Source: Lolium rigidum
Lineage: Eukaryota > Streptophyta > Magnoliopsida > Poales > Poaceae
NCBI RefSeq assembly: GCF_022539505.1
Contig: NC_061508.1
Coordinates: 264,684,736 to 264,748,735, forward strand
Length of the DNA: 64,000 nucleotides
Reading direction: 5' to 3'
The notes under the pieces are model-generated. The model had not been told where the DNA came from. It saw only the letters and a program-made list of their open reading frames with translations, and searched no databases. How positions within the stretch are numbered: the first letter of the stretch is position 1; every line of letters begins with the position of its first letter. Positions 45,159-56,003 of the stretch are shown here, piece after piece. The position numbers and the translations under genes are program-made.

Positions 45159-48100
45159 TTACTTATCCTTGATCGGAGAAGAGCGCACTTCATCTTCGGC
45201 TTGTGCTTGCTCATCCTCCTCTTCCTTAGCCGGAGAAGAGACAGCATCCTCATCATCATCAGCTTCAGCTTCTTCTGTCGGAGAAGTGGTGCCACCCTTG
45301 GACTTGTCCTTCGAACTGGTCCAGGTATATTGGTCTTCGTCACTGGATCCGGCAGGGCATGCTTCCGCTTCTCGCTCCTTGACATATTCAGCTTCAAGGG
45401 CTTCGTTAGCAGGAAGCACCACCTTGTCGAAGAATTCGTTGTAGCGAATGCGGCGCACGATCCGGGTGTCATAGACACTGCATGCATCTAGAAGTGCGTC
45501 TACATTTGTATTCAGAGGAACTCCGGCAGTGGTAACGTCAATATCTAGACCTGGAGCACGTGCCAAGCACATGGCTAGAGACATTTGGGCGGCGCCCCTA
45601 GCAGACGAGGCTTGAAGGTCAACAACCATCTCCGGGAGAAGATCCATCCTTTTGATCAGGTCATGGACGTCGCAGGTTCTGCTCTCCTTAATGTTTAGAT
45701 TGTGGCAGATTTTCCGGCTCGCGGAGATCAGATCTTTACAATCGTCTCCGGCAAGCCGGATCAGATCTTCACCGGGGAGCCGGTTGCGCCGGTCTTCTTC
45801 ATAACCAAGAGGCTCCGCACAAAAATGATCGGAGCCAAATATCGGTTTGAGTTTAGAGGACTAGTTTGACTTCGAGTTTCGGATTCTTACCCATGACATC
45901 GGCGTTGAGAAGGTCCCAGCATTGCTCCGCGATAGTCATGTAGTTCCGGAGCCCATGGACCTCATTCTGAAGCTTTTGCAGTGTGTCGCTAACAACCTTG
46001 CGCTTCATCGCAAAATCCGCCTCTTTCTGGAGGAGCTCAGTTTTCTTCTCCGCCAGATGCTTTTCTGCGCGCTCCCGCTTCTTGTCCGCCTCCACGAGTT
46101 TGGTTTCAAGAGCTTGATACGCGGAGCGCAGGCTCTCAAGCTCGGAGGATGCGGTGGCGAGGGATGAAGATGCACCTATTGAAGATAATCAAGATCAATT
46201 CAAAGTCGGAATTTGGAAATAATGGTAAGCTTGTTCGGAGATATACCTTGGGCTTCCGCCAGTTGCTTTTCCAGTTCTGCAATTCTTTCCTTGCCATCTG
46301 GATATCTTCCACCTGGCTCAAGGTGACACGGCGTTGCGGAGAGATGTTCTTGTTTAGCTCATAGTGCAGTGCATGTTGCTCCTGTAAAAGTCAGAGTTCG
46401 GTTTCCGGAGGCATTCATATAATTTTTTGTGTAGATTCTTTCGAAGCATCATTGCCGGAAAGTTTCCGCCATGACGCTTGGGGGCTACCACGCCACTTTA
46501 AATTTTATTCCAGTTGATATTAGCTTGCGCTTGACGAGGAAATGGTCGAAGAAGTCGTTGATTTCCTTCTTGTGGAGTTGAATCTCGGAAGACTCAGCAT
46601 CAGCCTTACCCCAGGCATTGCTCATCATGGAGCTCAGCGGGTCCTCCTCCAGTTCCCATTTCTCCGCCTCTGTCAGCTTGTGGAAGAACGTATGTGAATA
46701 AGCCTTCGGAGTGGAGTACAGATTTGTTGGGTCCCCGAAGTTGGCCGAAAAGATTATGGCATCATTAGCCGGAGCTTCAGCCTTATCTTGGGAATTCACT
46801 TCTGCCTCCTCCGGGGTCTTGTCCTGATGTCCCTCCGGAGCTGCTCGTCTCGCAGCGGATGAGCTTCCGCCTCCCCTCTCGCTGCTCACAGGAATAATTT
46901 CCGGTGGAGCTTGGGCAGCTGGGTCGGGGAGTGTTGGGCTTCATGCGGATGCGAGTGAGGAGTGGGGTGTGAGGTGCTGGGAGGTGTTGGCGTGATCGGA
47001 GGAACGACCGGAGACGCCTTCAGATACTTCGTTATTTGCTTCTGGGTGTTAACCCGAGAAGCTGGGGCTTTTTGACTCCTGCGACAAGCAAAGGAAAAAT
47101 ATAAGTAACAAATTTACACAGTAAAAGGTGAGATGTGCTCTCGGATATTTACGTGGCTCCAGGAATTAGAGGGCCCGATCCTTTCCCTGAGTTTGCTAGC
47201 AGTTTGAGGCGTTCGCGCTCCGCCTTCTTCGAGTCGAGCGGGGGTATCTTGGCGTTTTTGGCGGAGGCCTCGCCGTTGGCACCGGCTTCGGAGACGGAAA
47301 CCTTGGCGCGGGGTCGCTTGGCGGTTCGGGGAGCAGCTTTCTTGAGAGCTTGCTCCTCCTGTTCGTCATCATCCTCCGGATCCTCCTCCGCCATTTCGGT
47401 GCTGGTAGGTACTCGGAGCACAGTCCTAAAATCCTCCTCCGCCAAAGAATTGAGCCGGAGAGGAAAATACAAAGAAGTTAAAAAAACACTTCAAGGATGA
47501 GAAGTTAAAATGTGGAGGTACGAATACGTACCGGAGGACACTGGTTGTTGGTCTTGATGTCTTTCACAATCTCCGGGACCGGTTGGCCCCGGGTTATCTT
47601 CACAAGCGTCTTGATCCTCCTTTTTAGAGAATCCGCGGGCAAATTGTCGCGGGTGACTCGGAGTTGATCTTCCACCCAGTTGTATTCGCAGATTAATCAC
47701 GAGTTATACTTTAGTGGTTGGATCCGGCGAGAAAACCAACTGAGAGTCAAGTCAGTTCCGGTTAGCCCATCGTGGACTAACCAGGAAATCCTCCGCGCCG
47801 CTTTATCCAGTTCCGGGTACTGAACGAGTGTGGGGACGAAGCTCCAGCTGTCTAACTCTTCCGGAGGCTTGTTGACAAACTTGGGAAGCCCTTCATGGAC
47901 GCCTGGAACCTGGATGTTCTTTATATAGAACCATCCGGCGTTCCAGTACGGGACGGACTCGTGAGAGGAGTGAGGCGGATACATCCTTCCAGGACGGAGC
48001 ATGAAGGTCATGCTTCCGCAGTTCACCATCGCCTTGTCCTTCATCTCCTTCTTGACGCGGAAAAAGAATTGCCACAGACGGATGTCGGGGCGAATTCCGA

Positions 48101-48541
48101 GATACCCTTCGCAGAGCGTCACGAAGTTTGAGGGAGGAGGTAGGTGTTGGGACATATATTGTGTGGTTGGAGGCCGTATGTGGTAAGGACAGAGAGGAAG
48201 AACTCGGAACATGGGAGCGACAGACCGCGCTCCACCCAGGCCTTCGTAAGGACGCGTTCGTCCGGATCCGGCTTGGGGGTGACGGAGTCCTTCATGAAAC
48301 TTCATTGCGGAGCGATCATGCCCTCGTTCTTGAGGTCTCTGAGCTCGGAGTCTTTGACTTCGCATGGCCACCACTGCCCCTTTTCACCTTCACGGTTCCA
48401 GGCCTTGGAACCCTTCTTCTGCTCCGTTTCCTGCACTTTTGCGGCCATTCTTGCTTGACCTTCGAGTTCTTCTCGGATTTCTTGGAGAGTTGGGATCCGG
48501 CCTAGTGCGTTGCTGGAAGAAGCGGAGAAAGGTTGAGCCAA
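45159..48541 (-). pseudogene. Element A: antisense multi-exon gene, PF04195-like
   Basis: The minus strand starts at MAQPFSASSSNALGRIPT (48541). A TGA (about 48314) and a frame change (about 48128) interrupt exon 1, which carries the PF04195-type domain: FVTLCEGYLGIRPDIRLW, then NCGSMTFMLRPGRMYPPH, YWNAGWFYIKN and ISWLVHDGLTGTDLTLSWF. Candidate GT-AG introns are at 47079-47152 (GTAAAT...TCGCAG), 46176-46246 (GTATAT...CAATAG) and 45813-45890 (GTAAGA...GCGGAG); a donor GTACGT is at 47531. Later exons are a Ser/Glu/Lys-rich linker, helical coiled coils (EKHLAEKKTELLQKEADFAMKRK) and an acidic tail. Same plan as the antisense gene in C. Function unknown. Confidence 0.72.
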
Positions 48542-49343
48542 CCGGGTGTCGGAAATATGTGGTGGTAGGAAAGCTAATGGTTTCGGAAAACTTGGTTCTT
48601 TTGAGCTTGGTTATGGACTATTCGGAGAACTACCAATACACTTAGGTGAATTAGTGGACATGCTTCTGGTTGCATGCATGTGGTGAAATGATCTGATTAG
48701 CCGGAACTAAACTAAGCTAAACTATGTTTTCTTCTACGGGTCCGGCGAGCTTACCGGCAACGGTGTGGCGGTTCCCCGTTGCGCCGGCGAGGTCGAGGTC
48801 GTCGGACTTGGCGCGTGGAGCTCCGGATGACCACGATTCGGCGGTGGGTGAGATTTCCCGTTCAACCGCGCACAGCTCGGGTCGAAAACGGCACTAGAGC
48901 GGCATCGGACGAAGAAGCTTCCTGCGGAGGAGTTCGCCGGAGATGAGATCTAAGGGGCGGCGCTGTCGCGAGGAAGAAGACGAAGTGGTGAATGCTTGTG
49001 AAAAGTGAAAACTTACCGAGCGTGGGGGATATTTATAGACCCAGCGCGGAGATTCGTGAGCCGGATCCAACGGTGGGAACGGAACGGTCACATCGTTGGA
49101 TAACCGCCACGTGTCTTAGGTTAAAAGCGGTAAAACGACGCAGTTCGCATCTCCAAAAATTTAGCGCGTGAAAAAAAGAAGTTGTGCGCGTGAATCTGCT
49201 AAGTTACCGTTACAGAAGAACAAATGATTTTCGGTTGAATGAAGTCGGAAACAAGGAAGTTATGGAAGCTCTTCAAGATTCTCTTCGGATCCGAGCTGAG
49301 GGAAGTCGGAGGAATGATGAATCTCGGAAAACTTCGGGGCAAC
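48542..49343. other. Element A: sequence between antisense gene start and 3' LTR
   Basis: About 800 bases. The minus strand holds a possible promoter for the antisense gene (minus strand gtctataaatatccccc near 49025-49041). The polypurine tract cggaaaacttcggggcaac lies at 49325-49343 next to the LTR. No coding sequence was recognised; 48894-49091 is a low-complexity ORF. Confidence 0.5.
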
Positions 49344-49901
49344 TGTTGTGGGTATACTTTATGGGTATATCAACAACATGCCTAGATCCGGCAAGCCCGG
49401 GTGGCCCATAGACGGTGATGGTGGCATGCGGCCCATCGGGCGGTCCAATTGCTGTAGATCAAGATGGATGAAGTCCAGCCCAGGTGACAGGATCCGAATC
49501 TTAACCGCCATATGAAGATAGTCGGATATGTGAAGACCCATGAAGTATCCGGATCCAATACGGCGCATAAGGAAAGGTGGATCCTTGACGTGCACGACAA
49601 TGTAATGTTCCGTAGTTAGGTATCTTGTATTCCAGCTAGGACTCTCCGTGTAAACCCTAGATCCGAGCGCCTTCATAAGCCGGATCCTGGGAGCCCTAGA
49701 GGCACAACCACAACTCATTGTAACAACGAAAACGTCCAGATAATTCCAGACAAGCAGCAGTAGGCCCTGTCCTCGAGCAGGTGTTCCGAAGCTGGGTAAA
49801 TCGCGTACCACCGCCCCGAGAACTCTCCGCCCTATGGCCCCTACTTCTTCTGCCCCTCGTGAGGATCCCTCCTCCGAGGTACCGTGGAATAGGCAACGAC
49901 A
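49344..49901 (+). repeat. Element A 3' LTR
   Basis: 558 bp, followed by the target copy cactg at 49902-49906. About 35 substitutions and a few 1-2 base indels relative to the 5' LTR by eye. Confidence 0.95.
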
Positions 49902-49944
49902 CACTGGTTTCACACCTGGTCACATCGTCAGTACCTAGATCACA

Positions 49945-50028
49945 ATGACTTTTTTATGGCATAATTGCACATCCCGATTATCAGGCGGCCATGCATAATA
50001 AATGGAGAATATAATCCTTAGTTAAGCA
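49945..50028 (+). repeat. 84-bp direct repeat, copy 1
   Basis: From atgacttttttatggc to gttaagca; identical base for base to 52045-52128, 2.1 kb away in the same orientation. Confidence 0.95.
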
Positions 50029-50956
50029 CTTAAGCATAACTAGGACATTTGCCCGTGCTTCGCTACGGGTGAATATTTTGTAGGTAATGAAAAAGATTCA
50101 TGTGCCAAAGTCAACGACCATATTGATTTGCTGCACTCCGATGCGCGGGATGGGGACTCAGCCGTGGGAAGGAGTGCGTACTTACCATTTCGTTCACTTT
50201 GGATGCCATGATATGTAATTTCAATAAAAAACATGGTCAATAAAAGATGGACAAACAAGAAGCCTTTGCTCGTGCGTTGCAATGAAATAATGTCTAAAGT
50301 AAGTTTCGTAGGTAAATTCGCAATCTGCGTGATGGCCATACCCGAGACCTTGGTGAGTCGCCACCTTTTTCAGGGTCCTCCTGTCCCGTGTCCAAACAAT
50401 GAGACCTCGCGGAAGCCCCTGACAAGGAGCCAGAATCAATCTCATACGGCGGGAACAGAATTTATAGCATCATGCAAGGAGAAAAGTAATCCAACATGCA
50501 AATGAAATGACCCACATGTAAAGAAATGGTGCACACTATTTTTTTCGATAATTGTCACTTTATTATTTTGAGTAATAGATCCGACCTCTGCATAACTAAA
50601 TCAATGCATTGCAGATTTTGTATCTGGTTTGCTTCATAGTGTCCTTAATTCGTATTCAGAAAGGTTACCTAGCCATGTGAGGAAACGGTTATGATACTTC
50701 TGGCCAGATACCACACCTATTTGGTGGACCAAACCATTAGTAGGGTCTGAGTTGAGCTCAGTCAGAAAACCGTTTTACTCAGTCAAATCTGCAACTTATA
50801 AAAATTTAAAAAGAGCAAAGAAGGCTCGTTTCCTTGACCAGGTTTTGTTGAGTTTGGTTGTCTATATCAAGGACATATGTCATAGTAGGCTAAACCTTAG
50901 ACATCAAACTCTGAAACAGCTAGTAGTAAAATGTGACTCACCGAAAACAATGGTGA

Positions 50957-51529
50957 TTGGAAAATATATCCTCCATATTCTCGTTATTGTCAAGCAATCA
51001 GGCCAGGTTTCACTGCTTATTACCGAGGGTATCCGGCGGCCTGGGCTTCAGCCGGCCTGGATCCAGCGTATCAATCTGGATGCAAAACGTCTCTAAAACG
51101 CGGCTCCCTCGCCGGCCAGATGCGAGGCTATCGCTTAAGACAATAGACCCAGATCAGTCGCCCATTGTAATCGAACCGCATGGCACTGAGCGTAGACCAC
51201 CATCAGCCATGGTCCATGGGAAGCGGATCGAGCCGCCCACGCCCATCGACCAGATGCTGCGCTACAGCGCCTCTAGGCTCAATGGTGCCTGTGATCCCAA
51301 TCACTCTCCTACCTATCTACTCCCAACCGCTATCGATGAGCTCAGAAGGATGCCGGTGGTGCTGCATACGGTGGCTGGAAAGTCAGATGATTCCTGCCGC
51401 CGATCACGGAAACATGAATCTGTCAATCTGGTCAAGGGTATCTGCCGAGCCATCGGCATGATGGCGGCGTCGCTAGTGCTCCATGGCACTTGGCCGGTCG
51501 TCCTTGCTGAGCTTGGTTTTGCAGCGTGA
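50957..51529 (+). CDS. 190-aa ORF of unknown function
   Basis: Open from 50957 to TGA 51529. Basic, Pro/Arg-rich middle (LPRRPDARLSLKTIDPDQ; ERRPPSAMVHGKRIEPPTP), hydrophobic end. I recognise no domain and see no splice sites that improve it. Its last codons fall in the first unit of a 77-bp minisatellite. A shorter ORF in another frame overlaps it (51180-51461). It could be a gene fragment or chance. Confidence 0.25.
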   Translation: MENISSIFSLLSSNQARFHCLLPRVSGGLGFSRPGSSVSIWMQNVSKTRLPRRPDARLSLKTIDPDQSPIVIEPHGTERRPPSAMVHGKRIEPPTPIDQMLRYSASRLNGACDPNHSPTYLLPTAIDELRRMPVVLHTVAGKSDDSCRRSRKHESVNLVKGICRAIGMMAASLVLHGTWPVVLAELGFAA

Positions 51530-51742
51530 CCGCGCTGTAGCCTCGCGTGCCTAGCATCTTTGTAGGCTCGCTAGTCGTCCTCGCCGTGCTGGAGTTTCCG
51601 GCGTCACCGCGCTAGCTCGCGTGCCTGGCATCTCGGAAAGCTGGCCACAGTCGTCCTCGCCGTGTTGGCGTTTCAGGCTTGACCGCGTTATAGCCTCATG
51701 GCTAGCTCGCGTTCGGCGTTCCTAGCATTTTGGAAGGCTCGA
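51497..51742 (+). repeat. Minisatellite, about 77 bp x 3
   Basis: Units start with gtcgtcc at 51497, 51574 and 51650 and share ccgcgct/cgcgtt, tagcctcgcgtgcct and gcat(c/t)t..aaggct. Units are diverged by substitutions and short indels. Confidence 0.75.
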
Positions 51743-51850
51743 CCTGTCGATCTAAAGTTTGGATCAATCAGAATTGATCTGATGTAGGTCCTCATATTTA
51801 AAGACTCACAGAGGCAAAACAAAAGAACGACTCGTGTCAGTTCCGGTTCC

Positions 51851-51997
51851 TTTGTGAGAAGAACGTGTCACGTCCCGATACTTTACGAGAAATCACAACG
51901 TAGGAAACCAGGAATACCAGCTTTGTGAGAAGAACGACTCGTGTGAGGTCCGGATACTTCAGGAGAAATCACGACGTAACAAACCATGAATACCAGC
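51851..51997 (+). repeat. Tandem duplication, 71 and 76 bp
   Basis: tttgtgagaagaacg...cgagaaatcac.acgta..aaacca.gaataccagc occurs at 51851-51921 and 51922-51997. A partial third copy (gaacgactcgtgtcag) precedes at about 51825. Confidence 0.8.
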
Positions 51998-52044
51998 GAC
52001 ACAGAACGGACGAAAACCAATGAGACGGACGGACGGACCAAACC

Positions 52045-52128
52045 ATGACTTTTTTATGGCATAATTGCACATCCCGATTATCAGGCGGCCATGCATAATA
52101 AATGGAGAATATAATCCTTAGTTAAGCA
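52045..52128 (+). repeat. 84-bp direct repeat, copy 2
   Basis: Identical to 49945-50028. It lies 122 bases from the 3' end of the peroxidase. Confidence 0.95.
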
Positions 52129-52249
52129 TAATCGGCTTAACCCTCATCATGGTTGTGTCTGCGGGTCATAGTAATCACATGAAGCTTGTGAACTGATGTT
52201 GTTAGTCACAAACAGTCAGTACGTAATACGGAGTACCCAGTAACAATCC

Positions 52250-53375
52250 CTAGTTAAACATCCTGCAGTTCAACCTGACCTCCGTCGGCGTCCCTGCGGC
52301 CGGCACGAGGCCACCCATCTTGACCATCGCCTTGGCAAAGTCGCCGGCGAAGATCTTAGCATTGCCGCTGTACTTCCTGACCAGCGCGTCCTGCGACCCG
52401 CCGCTGAAGAGCTCCTGGTCCGAATGCATCAGCCCACGCTGCGCCACGAGGTTCGTGTAGTATGCGTTGTCGAACGTGTCCGGCGTTTGGTCGTCGAACG
52501 GCGCGAGGTTGCCGTCCCCGCCGGTCTGCGGGCACGTCTTTTGCCGCGCCGCCGCGAAGGTGGCGTTGATGTTGGGCTCGCCGTAGATGCGGCCGCGGAA
52601 GAAGAGGCAGCGCACCCGCCCCACGGTGTGCGCGCCGGAGAGCGCCGTCATCTCGCGCACCGACAGCCCCTTCGCCGCGAACGCCGCGATGAGCGACGCG
52701 GCGCTGGAGCCGGGACCAGGGAGGTTGGCGTTGGCTGCGCTCTGGCTCGCCGTGCGTGAGTCCTTCCGGCCTAGTGGCACGCTCCACGTCGGGCCACTGA
52801 GCTTCCGTGTCGTGCAGAGTGGCGTCAGTTATTAACACGTCGCGAGCTGTGAGGTAATATCGGGTGTGTGCGCTCACCAGGTTTACGGCGTCGCGGGCTG
52901 CCAGCGCGACTATGTCGGCGCATGAGACTGTGGCCTTGCAGGTGGCCTCGACGCGCGTCTTGATGGCGTCGATCACCTCATAGCCGCGGACGGAGTTGGC
53001 GTTGGCGCCGGCGTTCTTCTCGCCGGTGAACGTCGGCGTGTCATCGAGGAGGATCGACGCGTCACATCCCTGCGCAAACGTACACGCATGCGTGCTGATT
53101 ATTAAGCTCAGGAAGCTAGGTAGAGAAGCAAAGGCGATGACAAATGCGATGGACCGAAGTTGACGAAGCAGTCGTGGAAGAAGAGCCGAATGATGGACGC
53201 GCCCATCCGCGGCTCCGCGGTGACGACCGGCGCCATGACCGCCCGGACGATGGCTTCCACGCTCGGGCACGTCTTGGCGTAGAACTTGATGGAGAGCTTA
53301 GCGTTGCAAGGAAGAACCACACACACAGAGGAGTGCAGCAACAACAATGTAGCTCCTAGCGACCAAGAAACCCAT
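52250..53375 (-). pseudogene. Class III (secretory) peroxidase, probably broken
   Basis: Haem peroxidase that oxidises phenolics with H2O2 in the cell wall or apoplast. Exon 1 (53159-53375) has a hydrophobic leader, [17 protein letters not shown] and the distal haem site [10 protein letters not shown]. Exon 2 (52878-53069, 192 bp, the family's usual length) has [10 protein letters not shown] and [15 protein letters not shown]. Exon 3 (52250-52801) has [10 protein letters not shown], the proximal haem His in [22 protein letters not shown] and ends LNCRMFN; it fuses the usual exons 3 and 4. Intron 2 (52802-52877) is GT-AG. Faults: the ATG at 53375 is out of frame with the mature part, the slip lying between it and the tctgtgtgtgtgg tract; and intron 1 (53070-53158) has a good acceptor but no GT after the expected Asn codon. 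Everything else looks intact, so sequence error is possible. Confidence 0.85.
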
Positions 53376-53508
53376 GCCGAGCGGTCTGTTAATTAGCCGG
53401 CCACTATTTAACAGAGCATACAACGTCGTAGAGTAGCATCAACAATAGAGACACCAGAGATAATGTAGCAACAACTATGTAGCAAGAGAGACACCAGAGA
53501 GAATTTTG

Positions 53509-53516
53509 TATTTATA
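53509..53516 (-). promoter_or_regulatory. Peroxidase TATA box
   Basis: Minus strand TATAAATA, 134 bases before the ATG. The predicted 5' UTR holds a direct repeat gagacaccagaga (53450-53462 and 53488-53500). A matching core promoter argues the locus was a complete gene, not a processed copy. Confidence 0.6.
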
Positions 53517-54498
53517 GCGCTCGATCAGCTGGTGATCGTTTTAGTACTGTACTCCAGGCGCACCGGGTGATTGGCCTGTTGACGAGAATGCATGTCTGCA
53601 GTTGTGCGCGGCGCACCACGGTGCGTGTGGCATCCAACGCCGGCGATCGAGCAGCCGATCATGATGGGCTTCTTTGCCCTCGCTTTTGGGGAACAAAGGC
53701 AGAGCGAGACCATTTATTTGCCCTCGCTTTATTTACGTGTTTGCGTGGGGTGCGAAGCTTCGCAAGATCCGTTTATATATAGGGGTAAAAATAAATGTAT
53801 AGATCCGTGTATAGGGGTAAATGTATGTTTGTATTGATAAACTTCTGCGTTTGTATGGTTTTTCAAAAAAAAAAAAACTCTAGATTTGAACGTGAGTGGG
53901 CGCCATCGGTTGAGAGTTGAGATATGACACAACAAGAATAAAATTATGCTTGTATTGATGTGGTTAGTGTTGAAATATCTAGGACAATGATGGTTCTGGA
54001 CTTTTTTCGAGAGAGTATGTCAAAGGGGTAGTTTATCTTTATAAAAGGCAGATTTTGAGTACAAGAATTCTACCACACGTAGCATAGTCCGAAGATAATC
54101 ACCACCGACAAAAGAAACACAACACGAAAGAGCATATCCTAAGCTAAACAATATAACTATGTCTCAACTGGCGCTAGACACCTCCAAAGATCAACAACTC
54201 TAAAAGGACTCCTTGTTAACAAACCATCAAGGTAGAAGATAGCGGAACTCGGTCTGTCCCGAGAAGACGTCGTCTTGGACTTCCAGCTATGGCATGCATA
54301 GGCCCCCTGCAGTCAGCCTCAGAGAGCGGCGAGCACCGAAGGAAACACAACAGGTGAAACTCCCAACAGAGGAACGACATCGAGGACGCCGTCATCACGC
54401 CAATCCGAAGGGTCCAGGTTTTCACCCGGGAGCAACTACCAAACCAAACGAGAGTGCAGGAGACGCCGACACTCCTCGGCGACGCCTCCACGGAGCGG
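53517..54498. other. Peroxidase upstream region and left flank of element E
   Basis: No gene recognised. An A13 run at 53865-53877 and gggtaaa(t)aaatgta repeats (53783-53825) are simple sequence. From about 54010 the sequence is of another kind (gagagagtatgtcaaagg... then GC-rich) and continues beyond element E at 62954. Confidence 0.5.
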
Positions 54499-56003
54499 TG
54501 ATGTCTACGGGTGCTTCTATTCTTGTAGACAGTGTTGGGCCTCCAAGAGCAGAGGTTTGTAGAACAGCAGCAAGTTTCCCTTAAGTGGATCACCCAAGGT
54601 TTATCGAACTCAGGGAGGAAGAGGTCAAAGATATCCCTCTCATGCAACCCTGCAACCACAAAGCAAGAAGTCTCTTGTGTCCCCAACACACCTAATAGGT
54701 GCACTAGTTCGGCGAATAGATAGTGAAATACAGGTGGTATGGATAAATATAAGCAGTAGCAACGGCACCAGAAAAATGCTTTGCCCAGGACAGTAAACAA
54801 GCAGTAGTAACGCAGCAGTAGTAACGCAGTAAAACAGTAAACAAGCAGCGATAGCAGTATTTAGGAACAAGGCCTAGGGATCATACTTTCACTAGTGGAC
54901 ACTCTCAACATTGATCACATAACAGAATAGATAAATGTATACTCTACACTCTCTTGTTGGATGATGAACACCATTGCGTAGGATTACACGAACCCTCAAT
55001 GCCGGAGTTAACAAGCTCCACAATTCAATGTTCATATTTAAATAACCTTAGAGTGTAAGATAGATCAACACAATTACACCGAGAACTAACATAGCATGCA
55101 CACTGTCACCATCACACTATGAAGGAGGCATAGATCACATCAATACTATCATAGCAATAGTTAACTTCATAATCTACAAGAGATTACAATCATAGCCTAC
55201 GCCAAGTACTAACACGGATGCACACACTGTCACCATTACACCGTGCATGAGGAATAGAGTACTTTAATAACATCACTAGAGTAGCACATAGAATAGTAGT
55301 GATACAAAACTCATATGAATCTCAATCATGTAAAGCAGCTCATGAGATTATTGTATTGAAGTACATGGGAGAGAGATTAACCACATAGCTACAGCGGAGC
55401 CCTCAGCCTCGGGGGTGAATTACTCCCTCCTCATCATGGAGGCAGCGATGGCGGTGAAGATGGCGGTGGAGACGGCGGTGGAGATGGCTCCGGGGGCAAT
55501 TCCCCGTCCCGGCAGGGTGCCGGAACAGAGACTTCTGTCCCCCGAATTGGAGTTTCGCGATGTGGCGGCGCCCCGGAGTCTTTCTCGGAGTTTCGTCAAG
55601 AGGTACTCGCGTTTTTAGGTCGAAAGGGGTTATATAGGCGAAGAGGCGGCGCAGGAGGGCTGACGAGGTGGCCTCACCCTAGGCCGGCGCGGCCGGGTCC
55701 GGCCCGCGCCGCCTTATGGTGTGGTGGCCCCCCGACCCCTCTCCGACTCTTCTTCGGTGTTCGGAGCCTTCCGGGAAAAATAGGAGGTTTGGCGTTGATT
55801 TCGTCCAATTCCGAGAATATTGCCCGAACAGCCTTTCCGGAACCAAAAACAGCAGAAAACAGCAAGCGGCCTTTCGGCATCTCGTCAATAGGTTAGTTCC
55901 GGAAAACGCATAATAATGACATAAAGTGTGAACAAAACATGTCGGTATTGTCATAAAACAAGCATGGAACATCAGAAATTATAGATACGTTGGAGACGTA
56001 TCA
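54499..56003 (-). repeat. Element E left (3') LTR
   Basis: 1505 bp. Minus-strand TATA box ctatataa at 55630-55637. Next to it inside (56004 on) is agcatccccaagctt, the minus-strand polypurine tract. Confidence 0.95.

Larger units (their letters stand above)
7042..49901 (+). mobile_element. Element A: Tat-clade Ty3/gypsy retrotransposon, with nested insertions
   Basis: Two LTRs with the same ends (tgttgtgggt...caacgaca) at 7042-7602 and 49344-49901 are bounded by the 5-bp duplication cactg (7037-7041 and 49902-49906). A primer site follows the left LTR. Gag, protease, RT, RNase H, a second RNase H and integrase run on the plus strand, and an extra gene lies on the minus strand before the 3' LTR. 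A second RNase H plus an extra ORF is the Tat (Grande/Retand-like) plan. Removing insertions F1, B and F2 leaves about 12.5 kb, a normal Tat size. By eye the LTRs differ at about 35 of roughly 555 sites; at the commonly used 1.3e-8 substitutions per site per year this is about 2.4 million years, an upper bound if base errors are present. Confidence 0.95.
50029..52044. other. Segment between the 84-bp repeats
   Basis: About 2 kb of unclassified sequence. Near its left end (50053-50070) is the hairpin cccgtgcttcgctacggg, whose arms cccgt/acggg pair; such gcccgtgc..acggg motifs are widespread in grass genomes near transposon ends. It also holds a 190-aa ORF and two minisatellites. Confidence 0.5.

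Noticed and set aside
50053..50070. Hairpin cccgtgcttcgctacggg as a Helitron 3' end
   Set aside because: A Helitron needs a CTRR end about 10 bases after the hairpin and a TC start at an A|T site; I could not find a convincing pair.
54216..54800. 194-aa minus-strand ORF
   Set aside because: It crosses the element E target site, so it is half LTR and half flank and cannot be a gene. The related 137-aa ORF in the other LTR (61401-61814) is LTR sequence.
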